The notes beneath the pieces were generated by a model that had not been told where the DNA came from, made no database searches, and worked only from the letters and a program-made list of their open reading frames with translations. Shown piece by piece: positions 55,691 through 63,649 of a DNA stretch of 64,000 nt. The stretch comes from Streptomyces varsoviensis (GTDB taxonomy: Bacteria > Actinomycetota > Actinomycetes > Streptomycetales > Streptomycetaceae): positions 1 through 64,000 of the forward strand of contig NZ_JOBF01000005.1 of assembly GCF_000718635.1 (NCBI RefSeq), in the 5' to 3' direction. The position numbers and the translations under genes were made by a program. Each line of letters opens with the position of its first letter. Positions within the stretch are counted from its first letter, which is position 1.

Positions 55691-56089
55691 TCAGTCCCAG
55701 GTGATGGTGTAGTGGGTGAGCGGCTGGCCGTCCTCGAAGAAGTAGACGATGCAGTTCACGCCCTTCGCCGTCGGCAGGAAATCGGCGTCCTTCCAGGTGG
55801 TGCCGGCGGCCACCCGCTGTTCCTTCTTCGCGGTCCGGCCGTCCATGTACTCGATCTCGACGCGTACCGTGCGGTCCTCGGTACAGCTCACGTTCCACTC
55901 GGTGAGCGCCCGCCAGCCGTCGGCGGTCTTGGCCTCGTTGCCGTCGGCGATGGCCTCGCACACGGTCGCGGCCCGCGCCTGGGGGGCGTTGGCGGGCGAG
56001 GCGTTGGCGGGGGAAGCGCCCAGCATGGCGGCGGAGGCCAGGGCGAGGGCGGCGGCAGGGGCGGCGACTAGCGACGTGATTCTCTGCAT
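55691..56089 (-). CDS. Small secreted protein of unknown function
   Basis: The 132-residue product has a signal peptide (first about 40 residues, ending ASPANAPQARA) and a mature domain of about 90 residues with three cysteines (TVCEAIAD, VSCTEDR, NCIVYF) and many beta-prone segments (VRVEIEYMDG). No family is recognised. GAGGAG precedes ATG 56089. It has its own terminator. Confidence 0.8.
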   Translation of the reverse strand: MQRITSLVAAPAAALALASAAMLGASPANASPANAPQARAATVCEAIADGNEAKTADGWRALTEWNVSCTEDRTVRVEIEYMDGRTAKKEQRVAAGTTWKDADFLPTAKGVNCIVYFFEDGQPLTHYTITWD

Positions 56090-56281
56090 GGTCGTGAACT
56101 CCTCGGTGCTGGGCCGGGGTTCAGGTTTCCCCCGGCCGTCGCCGACAGCCTTGCAGAAGCGAATCGAGGCAAGTTCAACGCTGCTTCGAGGCGAACGCCG
56201 GATATGGCGCCGCCCGCGCCCCCTCAGCCCCGAAGCCACACTCGGCCCCGGAGGCCCCACGAGGCCCCAGAGAGCCCCCCC

Positions 56282-57154
56282 TCAGTCCTTGCGCAGCAAC
56301 AGCAGGTAGTAGTCCACGTGGTCCCGGCAGAAGTCGCGGAACGGCCGCATCAGCGGGTCCGTGCGGAAGGTCGTCTCCTTCCCGTACCGCTCCTCGATCT
56401 CGTCCCGCCGCTCCCGGTAGAGCGCGTGCATCAGCTCGCCGGACAGCACCGCGTTGGACGTCATGCTCTGGACCTTCGTGATAAGGAACCCGGCCTCCGC
56501 CACCTCCGTGAGGAGCTGCGGGAAGGGCCGGGGCGGCGGGCAGGTCCACAGTTCGGAGTAGGCGGCCACACCCGCCGGGTCCGGGACGCCGCGCAGCGCG
56601 AACTCCGTCATCAGGAAGCGGCCGCCGGGGCGCAGCACGCGGTACGCCTCGCGCAGCCCGGCGGGGCGGTCGGAGAGGTGCGGGAAGCAGTCGATGGACC
56701 AGGCGGCGTCGAAGGAGGCGTCCGCGTAGTCGAGCCGCATGGCGTTCGCCCTGGCGAACTCCACCCGTCCCGCCGCCGTCGACTCCCGCAGCCGCTCCTC
56801 GCAGCGGGCGAGCTGCCCCCGGCTGACGGTGATCCCCGTGACCCGTCCCCCGGTGCGCTCCGCCAGCCGGATGGCGGGCCCTCCCGTGCCGCAGCCGATG
56901 TCGAGCAGGTGGTCGTCCGGGCCGAGGTCGATGGTGTCGATCAGGAACTCGGTCTGCTGGTCCTGTCCGACGTCGGCCAGGCCGATCAGCGAGGTGACGG
57001 GCGGCCGGTCGCCGTGCGGTACGTACATGCCGATGTGCACGGCGGACCCGCCGAGCAGCATGGCGAGCATGTCGCCGAACTCGTCGTACATCTCCCCGAC
57101 CTCGTCGGGGGTGGGGCCGGAGGTGTTGTCTGCGCCGGGTGCTGCCGCTGGCAT
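56282..57154 (-). CDS. Class I SAM-dependent methyltransferase (small-molecule type)
   Basis: A 290-residue methyltransferase: motif I LLDIGCGTGGPAIRLAE near residue 82, motif II region ARANAMRLDYADASFDAAWS, motif III LREAYRVLRPGGRFLMTEF. The N-terminal YDEFGDMLAMLLGGSAVHIG and the C-terminal aromatic segment FRDFCRDHVDYYLLLL resemble terpenoid and polyketide tailoring methyltransferases. No biosynthetic cluster is around it. ATG 57154 follows AGGGG. The nine-unit 11-bp repeat array lies 32-129 bp upstream. Confidence 0.88.
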   Translation of the reverse strand: MPAAAPGADNTSGPTPDEVGEMYDEFGDMLAMLLGGSAVHIGMYVPHGDRPPVTSLIGLADVGQDQQTEFLIDTIDLGPDDHLLDIGCGTGGPAIRLAERTGGRVTGITVSRGQLARCEERLRESTAAGRVEFARANAMRLDYADASFDAAWSIDCFPHLSDRPAGLREAYRVLRPGGRFLMTEFALRGVPDPAGVAAYSELWTCPPPRPFPQLLTEVAEAGFLITKVQSMTSNAVLSGELMHALYRERRDEIEERYGKETTFRTDPLMRPFRDFCRDHVDYYLLLLRKD

Positions 57155-57185
57155 GGTCAATCCCCTCAACTCGACGTCGGGCCCC

Positions 57186-57283
57186 GATCAGAACTCGATC
57201 AGAACTCGATCAGAGCGCCATCAGAGCGCGATCAACGGGGCCGGAACGTGGTCGGAACCTGGTCGGGACGTGTCAGAACCAGG
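57186..57283. promoter_or_regulatory. Nine ~11-bp direct repeats upstream of the methyltransferase
   Basis: The heptamer TC(A/G)GA(A/G)C recurs at 57188, 57199, 57210, 57221, 57232 (diverged), 57241, 57252, 57263 and 57273. The first four units are GATCAGAACTC twice and (G/C)ATCAGAGCGC twice. One copy per helical turn immediately upstream of a promoter is the layout of SARP-type activator sites, though slippage expansion could also produce it. The remaining gap to 57470 shows no gene. Confidence 0.75.
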
Positions 57284-57470
57284 GAGTGCGAAGGTGCGCG
57301 CGTGCCACAGGCGACGCTAGCCGAGCGCCACCGTCGCGAACACCCCGTGCGGTCCGTACGAGGGTGCTCCCGGCCACCGCCGCCCCGCTCCCCGCCCGCC
57401 AGGGGCCGGAGGCCCGGCCGCGAGCCCCGCCCGCTCAGCGCGAACCCCCGGGCCCGACGGGGTGCTCCGG

Positions 57471-57476
57471 TACCGT
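57471..57476 (+). promoter_or_regulatory. Leaderless -10 (TACCGT) of the helicase-associated protein gene
   Basis: TACCGT, 7 nt, ATG 57484, identical in hexamer and spacing to the P-type ATPase promoter. Confidence 0.5.
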
Positions 57477-57483
57477 TGGCAGA

Positions 57484-59964
57484 ATGACCACCGCGCGGCA
57501 CCGGGACCCCGCCCACAGCGCCACACCCCCAGGCGCGCCCCGCACGCTCGCCGAAGAGCTGCGCACCCGCCCCGACGACGGCCTCGCCACGCTGCTGCAC
57601 GCCCGCCCCGACCTCCTGACGCCCGTGCCCGGCGACCTGACCCAACTGGCCACCCGCGCCGGGACCCGCGCCTCCGTCGTACGGGCGCTGGAGCGCCTGG
57701 ACCGGTTCGCCCTCCAGACCGCCGAGGCGCTGGCGGTGGCCCCCGACCCCTGCTCGTACGGACGGCTCGCCGCGCTCATGACCGGCGAGGACCCCGGACC
57801 GGACGCGGCGGAGACGGCCCGGCGGCTGCCGGAGGCCGTGGCGGCGCTGCGCGCGCGGGCGCTCCTCTGGGGCGCGGACGACCGCCTGCGCCTGGTCCGT
57901 ACGGCCCGTGAACTGCTGTCGCCGTCCCCCACCAGCCCGTCGCCGACGGGGCTGGGCCCGACCGTGGCCGAGGCGACGTCCGGGATGTCGCCGGGGCGCC
58001 TCCAGTCGATCATCGTGGCGGCCGGGCTGCCGCCGACGCACGACCCGGTGTCGGCGGTCGCGGCGCTGACCGAGCTGTTCGAGGACCGTACGCGCATGGC
58101 GGCGCTGCTCGGGCAGGCGCCGCCGCAGTCCGCCGAGGTCCTGGACCGGCTGGTGTGGGGCCCGCCGTACGGTTCCGTGACCGCGCGCCCGGCCCCGCAC
58201 CTCCAGTGGCTGCTCGACCGGGGCGTGCTGCTGCCCGCCGCGCCCGGCAACGTGGTGCTGCCGCGGGAGGCGGCGCTGCACCTGCGCGGCGGGCGGGCGC
58301 ACCGTGCGCCGGAGCCGACGCCGCCGGAGCTGGTGCCGGCCGCCGAGTACGGCGCGGCGGCGGTGGACGCGTCGGCCGCCGGCCAGGCGTTCACGGCGCT
58401 GGCCACGGTCGAGGAACTGCTCAAGGAGTGGGAGACGGGCGCGGGCCCCCTCGTGCTGCGGGCGGGCGGCCTGAGCGTGCGCGACCTCAAGCGGACGGCG
58501 GCGGCCCTGGACGCGCCGGAGCCGGTGGCCGCGTTCTGGGCCGAGCTGGCGTACGGGGCGGGGCTGCTGGCCTCGGACGGCGAGGCCGACGAGCGGTACG
58601 CGCCGACGCCCGCGTACGACGACTGGCTGGCGCTGCCCGCCGAGGAGCGCTGGCTGCGGCTGGCGACGGCGTGGCTGGCGGGAACCCGCACCGCCGGGCT
58701 GGTGGGGACGCGCGACGCGAAGGCCCGTACGCTCGCGGCGCTCGGCCCGGACCTCGACCGCTCCCCGGCGCCGGAGGTACGGGCCCGGGTGCTGCGGCTG
58801 CTCGCCCAGGCGCCGGAGGGCACGGCGGTGACCCCGGATTCGCTCCTGGACCGGCTCCGCTGGGAGCGCCCGCCGCGCGGCGGGGCCGCCGCCGCGCAGA
58901 CGCCGGACCTCCGCTCGCGCCTCGCGCGCTGGACGCTGACGGAGGCGGAACTGCTCGGCGTCACGGGCCGGGGCGCGGCGACGGCGCACGGCCGGGCGCT
59001 GCTGGGCCCGGACCCGCGGGAGGCGGCCGAGCGGCTGGCCCCCCTGCTGCCGACCCCGCTCGACCACGTGCTCCTCCAGGCCGACCTGACCGCCGTCGCG
59101 CCGGGTCCGCTGGAGCGCCCGCTGGCCGCCATGCTCGGCGTGGTCGCCGACGTGGAGTCGAAGGGCGGGGCCACGGTCTACCGCTTCACGCCCGGTTCGG
59201 TCCGGCGGGCCCTGGACGCGGGCCGCACGGCCGCCGACCTCCAGTCGTTCCTCGCGGAGCACTCCCGGACGCCGGTGCCGCAGCCGCTGGCGTATCTGAT
59301 CGACGATGTGGCCCGTAAGCACGGCCGGCTGCGGGTCGGCGCGGCCTCCGCCTATCTGCGCTGCGACGACGACGCGCTGCTCGCCGAGATCCTGGCCGAC
59401 CGCCGCTCCGCGAACCTGCGGCTGCGCCGCCTCGCCCCCACGGTCCTGGCCGCGCAGGCCGCCCCGGACGCGCTCCTGGAGGGGCTGCGGGCCATGGGGT
59501 ACGCGCCGGCCGCCGAGTCCGCTGAGGGCGACGTCGTGGTCGCCCGCGCCGACGCGCACCGCACCCCGGCCCGTACCGCGCCCACGCCCGTACCGGACGG
59601 CCCGCCCGTACCGGACGAGACGCTGCTGGCCGCGGCCGTACGCGCCATCAGGGCCGGAGACCTCGCGGCCACCGCCGAGCGCAAACCGCCCCAGACCCCC
59701 GCCGCGCCGCCCCCGGCCGACGGCCGCCTCCCCCGCACCACCTCCGCCGAAACCCTCGCCACCATGCAGGCCGCCGCCCTCACCGGCTCCGCCGTCTGGA
59801 TCGGCTACGTCAACGCCGACGGCGCGGCCAGCCAGCGCGTCATCGCGCCGGTACGGGTGGAGGGCGGCTTCGTGACGGCGTACGACCACACGGCCGACGA
59901 GGTCCGTACGTACCCGCTGCACCGCATCACGGGCGTGGCGGAACTGGCGGACGACCCGGCCTGA
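57484..59964 (+). CDS. Helicase-associated/WYL-like protein without visible ATPase motifs
   Basis: The 826-residue protein matches the actinobacterial XPB-helicase-associated family: helical winged-helix-like repeats (LERLDRFALQTAEALAVAPD; YLIDDVARKHGRLRVGAASA) and a C-terminal WYL-like beta domain (AVWIGYVNADGAASQRVIAP; EVRTYPLHRITGVAEL). I find no Walker A or DExH box, so it is probably a DNA-repair partner or regulator that senses a ligand or ssDNA through the WYL domain. An XPB gene is not in the window. Confidence 0.83.
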   Translation: MTTARHRDPAHSATPPGAPRTLAEELRTRPDDGLATLLHARPDLLTPVPGDLTQLATRAGTRASVVRALERLDRFALQTAEALAVAPDPCSYGRLAALMTGEDPGPDAAETARRLPEAVAALRARALLWGADDRLRLVRTARELLSPSPTSPSPTGLGPTVAEATSGMSPGRLQSIIVAAGLPPTHDPVSAVAALTELFEDRTRMAALLGQAPPQSAEVLDRLVWGPPYGSVTARPAPHLQWLLDRGVLLPAAPGNVVLPREAALHLRGGRAHRAPEPTPPELVPAAEYGAAAVDASAAGQAFTALATVEELLKEWETGAGPLVLRAGGLSVRDLKRTAAALDAPEPVAAFWAELAYGAGLLASDGEADERYAPTPAYDDWLALPAEERWLRLATAWLAGTRTAGLVGTRDAKARTLAALGPDLDRSPAPEVRARVLRLLAQAPEGTAVTPDSLLDRLRWERPPRGGAAAAQTPDLRSRLARWTLTEAELLGVTGRGAATAHGRALLGPDPREAAERLAPLLPTPLDHVLLQADLTAVAPGPLERPLAAMLGVVADVESKGGATVYRFTPGSVRRALDAGRTAADLQSFLAEHSRTPVPQPLAYLIDDVARKHGRLRVGAASAYLRCDDDALLAEILADRRSANLRLRRLAPTVLAAQAAPDALLEGLRAMGYAPAAESAEGDVVVARADAHRTPARTAPTPVPDGPPVPDETLLAAAVRAIRAGDLAATAERKPPQTPAAPPPADGRLPRTTSAETLATMQAAALTGSAVWIGYVNADGAASQRVIAPVRVEGGFVTAYDHTADEVRTYPLHRITGVAELADDPA

Positions 59965-60019
59965 GGCGCGGGAGCCGGCGGTTTGTGATCGTCGTCGGCG
60001 GTCGTGGTCGGCGGCGGGC

Positions 60020-60565
60020 TCACATCGTCTGTTCGAGCCGCTGCCCGTCGATCAGGATGGGCTCGGACTCGATCATCGAGACGACGAACCGGCACGGGGT
60101 GTCCTGGCTCGGGTTGCGCCAGAGGTGGTTGGTGCCGCGCTGGACGGCGACATCACCGGGGCGCAGCCGTACGACGCTGCCGCCGTCCAGTTCCAGCTCC
60201 AGTTCGCCGGAGAGCATGGCGATGTAGTCGATGGACAGGGTCCGGTGCATGAGCGAGGTGAACCCGGGGCCCAGCTCCGTCACCCGCAGCACCGACCCCC
60301 CGGAGAGCGTCGCGCCGGACGGCCGGTCGCCGCCCACCAGGTCGCCGGCGTTGTCCGCCGGGACGGCGCCGGTCGTCCAGAGGACGGCGCTCCTGGCGTC
60401 CCACTCGGAGGCGCCGGGGAAGTCGGCCATCGGGACCTGGTCGTCCGTGTGCACGACCGCCTTGCCGTCGGCGTCGTGCGTGGTGACCACGCGTCGGATC
60501 GTGTCGCGAACGTCGCTCGTCTCGCTGTTCGCGCTCGTCTCGCTGGTCGCGTTCGTCTCGCTCAT
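60020..60565 (-). CDS. Cupin domain protein
   Basis: A 181-residue protein with one cupin barrel: TSLMHRTLSIDYIAMLSGEL and LRPGDVAVQRGTNHLWRN. The usual HxH of motif 1 is reduced to a single His, so metal binding may be weak or absent. The N-terminus has a SETNATSETSANSETS repeat. It is divergent from the LuxR regulator across a 187-bp region with a dyad. The function is unknown. Confidence 0.83.
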   Translation of the reverse strand: MSETNATSETSANSETSDVRDTIRRVVTTHDADGKAVVHTDDQVPMADFPGASEWDARSAVLWTTGAVPADNAGDLVGGDRPSGATLSGGSVLRVTELGPGFTSLMHRTLSIDYIAMLSGELELELDGGSVVRLRPGDVAVQRGTNHLWRNPSQDTPCRFVVSMIESEPILIDGQRLEQTM

Positions 60566-60692
60566 CGTCGCTCTCTGCTTTCTGGTCCGTGCCGGCGCGG
60601 TTCGTCGCGAAGCCCGCCGCGAAGGCGCCGACCGGTGGTGTGACCTGCGGTTTCGTCGCTTTCGACAGTAGGAAACGGAAGACCGGGGCGCC

Positions 60693-60710
60693 ATACCAGA
60701 AACCTGGTAT
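60693..60710. promoter_or_regulatory. Dyad ATACCAG-N4-CTGGTAT between cupin and LuxR genes
   Basis: Perfect 7-bp arms around AAAC in the divergent promoter region, 30 bp upstream of the luxR -10. It is a likely operator for the adjacent regulator. Confidence 0.55.
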
Positions 60711-60739
60711 CCGGGCTCGGGGCGCCGCGGGGCGTGCCG

Positions 60740-60745
60740 TAGCCT
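60740..60745 (+). promoter_or_regulatory. Leaderless -10 (TAGCCT) of the LuxR gene
   Basis: TAGCCT, 7 nt, ATG 60753; no ribosome site. Confidence 0.5.
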
Positions 60746-60752
60746 TGCGGCC

Positions 60753-61880
60753 ATGGCTGGGCACATATCCGACAGAGCGGTCGACGCGATCGCCGGCCTG
60801 GCGAGGGAGCCGCGGGACCCGGTGTCCTTCTGGCGGGCGTGCACCGCCGTCGTCGCCGATGTGATCCCCCACTACAAGTCGCCCTGCTGGCTCACCGTGG
60901 ACCCGGAGTCCCTGCTGGTCACCGGCCACTTCCACGAGGAGTTGCGAGCGGTGCCGCCGGACTGGCTCGCCACCGGCTACGCGGACGACGGCGCCGGGCG
61001 CGGCCTGGGCATGCTGAAGTCCGGTACGGGCGTGACCACGCTGCACGAGGCGACGGGCGGCGACCCGACGCACAGCCCCCGCTGGCACGTCAACATGCGC
61101 ATCGGCGCCCATCAGGAGATGCTCACGCGCCTGGGGCTGCCGACGGGCGAGGTATGGGGCGCGCTCGGGCTCTACCGCGAGCAGGGCACCGAGATGTTCA
61201 CGGACGCCGACAAGGGCTTCCTGGCGGCCGCGGCACCGTATCTGGCCGAGGGCACCCGGCGCGCCGTACTGCTGGGGCAGGCGTCGGCGGCGAGTCCGCC
61301 GGACGCGCCCGCCATGGTCGTGCTGTCCGAGGGGTGGGAGATCCGTTCCCGCACGCCCGGCATCGAGTACTGGCTCGCCGACCTGCCCGGCGGGGACCCG
61401 GGCGCGGGGCAGTTGCCCTCCGCGCTGGCGGCGGTGGCGGCCCACGCCCTGCACAAGGCGCGTACGCCCCAGTCCCGGGACGGCAGCGGGCCGGCGCGGG
61501 CGCGCGTGATGGGGCGCAGCGGGAACTGGGCCGTCGTGCACGGTTCGCCCCTCGAATCGTCCCTCGACTCGCCCTTCGACTCGTCCCTCGGATCGTCCCT
61601 CGGATCGTCCCTGGACGAAGGCGGCGAGCGGCGCGTCGCGGTCATCGTCGAACGGGCACGCCCCCAGGAGCTCTTCCCGATCCTGATGTCGGCCTACGAA
61701 CTCACGCCCCGCGAGCGGGACATCACGCGCCTGGTGCTGGACGCGGCGACGACCGCCGAGATCGCCCAGTCCCTGTTCATCTCGCCGCACACGGTGCAGC
61801 AGCACCTCAAGAACATCTTCGCCAAGACGGGCGTACGCAGCAGGCGGGCCCTGGTCGGCAAGGTCTTCTCCCACGCCTGA
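60753..61880 (+). CDS. LuxR-type regulator with GAF-like sensor
   Basis: The 375-residue protein has an N-terminal GAF-like sensory part (WRACTAVVADVIPHYKSPCW; GALGLYREQGTEMFTDADKG) and a C-terminal LuxR helix-turn-helix (LTPRERDITRLVLDAATTAE; SLFISPHTVQQHLKNIFAKT). A Ser-rich insert DSSLGSSLGSSLDEGG reflects a 12-bp DNA repeat. It probably regulates the divergent cupin gene through the dyad at 60693 in response to an unknown small molecule. Confidence 0.9.
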   Translation: MAGHISDRAVDAIAGLAREPRDPVSFWRACTAVVADVIPHYKSPCWLTVDPESLLVTGHFHEELRAVPPDWLATGYADDGAGRGLGMLKSGTGVTTLHEATGGDPTHSPRWHVNMRIGAHQEMLTRLGLPTGEVWGALGLYREQGTEMFTDADKGFLAAAAPYLAEGTRRAVLLGQASAASPPDAPAMVVLSEGWEIRSRTPGIEYWLADLPGGDPGAGQLPSALAAVAAHALHKARTPQSRDGSGPARARVMGRSGNWAVVHGSPLESSLDSPFDSSLGSSLGSSLDEGGERRVAVIVERARPQELFPILMSAYELTPRERDITRLVLDAATTAEIAQSLFISPHTVQQHLKNIFAKTGVRSRRALVGKVFSHA

Positions 61881-61913
61881 GCGGGGCGGGCGCGCGTGCC
61901 GTCCCGCTCAGGC
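61875..61913. terminator. Hairpin overlapping the LuxR stop, between converging genes
   Basis: GCCTGAGCGGG (61875-61885) pairs perfectly with CCCGCTCAGGC (61903-61913). The LuxR TGA lies inside the left arm, and the right arm ends 10 nt before the end of the acyltransferase gene. Confidence 0.65.
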
Positions 61914-61922
61914 CGCAGGAAC

Positions 61923-63278
61923 TCACCGACGGATACGGGGAGTTGGCGGGGGCAGCGTCGGCGGCAGGGGGCTGCGGGCCGTGGCGGCCTGTTCGTGGAC
62001 GATCCGCTGCCAGTGCTGGTGGGCCTTGTCCATGCCGGGGAGGGCCGGGTCGCTGACGAAGACGGCCGAGGCCCGTTCCTGATAGGTGATCAGGAGGACG
62101 GAGAGGGGGACTCCGGGCGGCAGGGCGGTCACGCCGTCCACCGCGTGCACGGGGTCGTCGCGCCACCGCAGGGGGTTGCGGAGCACGAAGTTGGAGCACA
62201 GCACGGCGGCCCGTTCCGGGCTGAGGAAGGCGCGCGCCGACAGGTCCATGAGCCGTGGCGGCAGGCTGCGGACCAGCCGCTGCGAGCCCCGGACGAGTCG
62301 CCGCACCGCCGCCCGGCGGGCCGGGGACTTCAGCGGCGCGGTGCCCCGGAGCGTGGCGGCGAAGACCTGTTCGGGGGAGGCTTCCTGGCCCGGCAGCATC
62401 AGCCGGCCGCTCACGACGTGGTTCCCCAGGATGTCGGCCTCGCCGGGGCTCCGGAGGTTGACGGCTACGTTCATGGGGACGCCGCGCCCGTACGCGTGTG
62501 GGGCGTACTCGGCGAGCCACGCGCCCGTGACCCGTGCGAGCGCCGCGATGTAGGCGTCATTGCAGGTGCCGCCGTAGGGGCGGGCTCCGTCGCGCAGCGC
62601 GTCGCGGGGCACGTCGGCCCAGGCGTAGGCGCGCTTGGCCGAGAACGGGTGGTCCGGATGGGGCCAGACCCCGGACTTGGCGGTGGCACCGGCGAGGAGG
62701 CGGGCCGCCACGACCGCGTGCCGGGCCGTCCCGCCGGGGCTCCCCTCCAGGCCGCGCGCCACGGCGGAGGACCGCTCGGGCGGCAGCGCCCCGGGGCCGA
62801 ACAGCGCCTCCACGGCGTGGGCGACCCCGCCCATGTCCAGCACGCCATGGCTGACGCGGTAGACGAGCGCGTAACGGCCGGGCGCGTAGCCGTACAACAG
62901 CGTCATGTCCCACGGCGGCCCGCCCCGCGGGAACTCGGCATCCGCGAGACCGCTCACCGCGTCCTCCACCGCGCCACCGCCCGGCAGCTCCAGCCCCCGC
63001 ACATGCGCGGCCAGATCCAGCGGCAACCGCGCCCAACGGGGGCCCCGGCCACGGTCGTTGCCGTTGCCATTGCCATTGCCGCTGCCGATGGCCCCGCCGA
63101 TGGCCGCCGAGAGGGCGGGAATGCAGCGCGCCCGCTCGGCGATATGGGCCCGCAACTCGGGCAGGCTCAACGGTTCGCCGGTGAAGTGGAGAACTATCCC
63201 GATCTTCAGTATCTGCGTGTGCATGACGCAGTCCAGTGGAGAAGGACGGTGGTGATCGCGGCTGCCCAACAGACCCAT
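61923..63278 (-). CDS. WS/DGAT-family acyltransferase with variant active site
   Basis: The 451-residue protein follows the wax ester synthase/diacylglycerol acyltransferase fold: PSPLD near the N-terminus, RVSHGVLDMGGVAHAVEALF in the active-site position, PMNVAVNLRSPGEADILGNH and CSNFVLRNPLRW in the C-terminal domain. The catalytic HHxxxDG is altered to SHGVLDM; the second His and the Asp remain. A short GNGNGNGND repeat is present. It may make wax esters or triacylglycerol or, given the change, another acyl transfer. Confidence 0.8.
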   Translation of the reverse strand: MGLLGSRDHHRPSPLDCVMHTQILKIGIVLHFTGEPLSLPELRAHIAERARCIPALSAAIGGAIGSGNGNGNGNDRGRGPRWARLPLDLAAHVRGLELPGGGAVEDAVSGLADAEFPRGGPPWDMTLLYGYAPGRYALVYRVSHGVLDMGGVAHAVEALFGPGALPPERSSAVARGLEGSPGGTARHAVVAARLLAGATAKSGVWPHPDHPFSAKRAYAWADVPRDALRDGARPYGGTCNDAYIAALARVTGAWLAEYAPHAYGRGVPMNVAVNLRSPGEADILGNHVVSGRLMLPGQEASPEQVFAATLRGTAPLKSPARRAAVRRLVRGSQRLVRSLPPRLMDLSARAFLSPERAAVLCSNFVLRNPLRWRDDPVHAVDGVTALPPGVPLSVLLITYQERASAVFVSDPALPGMDKAHQHWQRIVHEQAATARSPLPPTLPPPTPRIRR

Positions 63279-63649
63279 CAGACCCTTCTTCCCGCGCCTC
63301 TTCCCGCGCCCGGGGGCACCGAGGACCTGGCGCCGTTTGGGTCATTTCCACGGATGATCGCCGTGAAACAGCTCTTTTACGGGAGAAGTCGGATTCGTCA
63401 TCAGAATCACCCCGAGGAGTCGCCCCAACATCACACAGCCCGGCCCGCAGCCAGCCCCACCCCTGGCCACCACGGAGCACAGCAAGTCCCATCCCTGGCC
63501 ACCACGAGCACTGCTCCGCCGGAGTGGTGGGCGGGCTTGGGGCGCGCTGTTCGCACCTACACCCGGCCGGCGGCCCACGGCGACCTCCAAGCTCCGCTCT
63601 TGGGAGCAGCCTGTCGGGCCCACAGCCGCCAGATCGATTGGCGGATCAG
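63279..63649. other. Intergenic region with an AT-richer promoter patch
   Basis: Around 63355-63410 the sequence is unusually AT-rich for the window and probably holds the acyltransferase promoter. A direct repeat of ctggccaccacg lies near 63470-63510. I see no gene. Confidence 0.4.
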
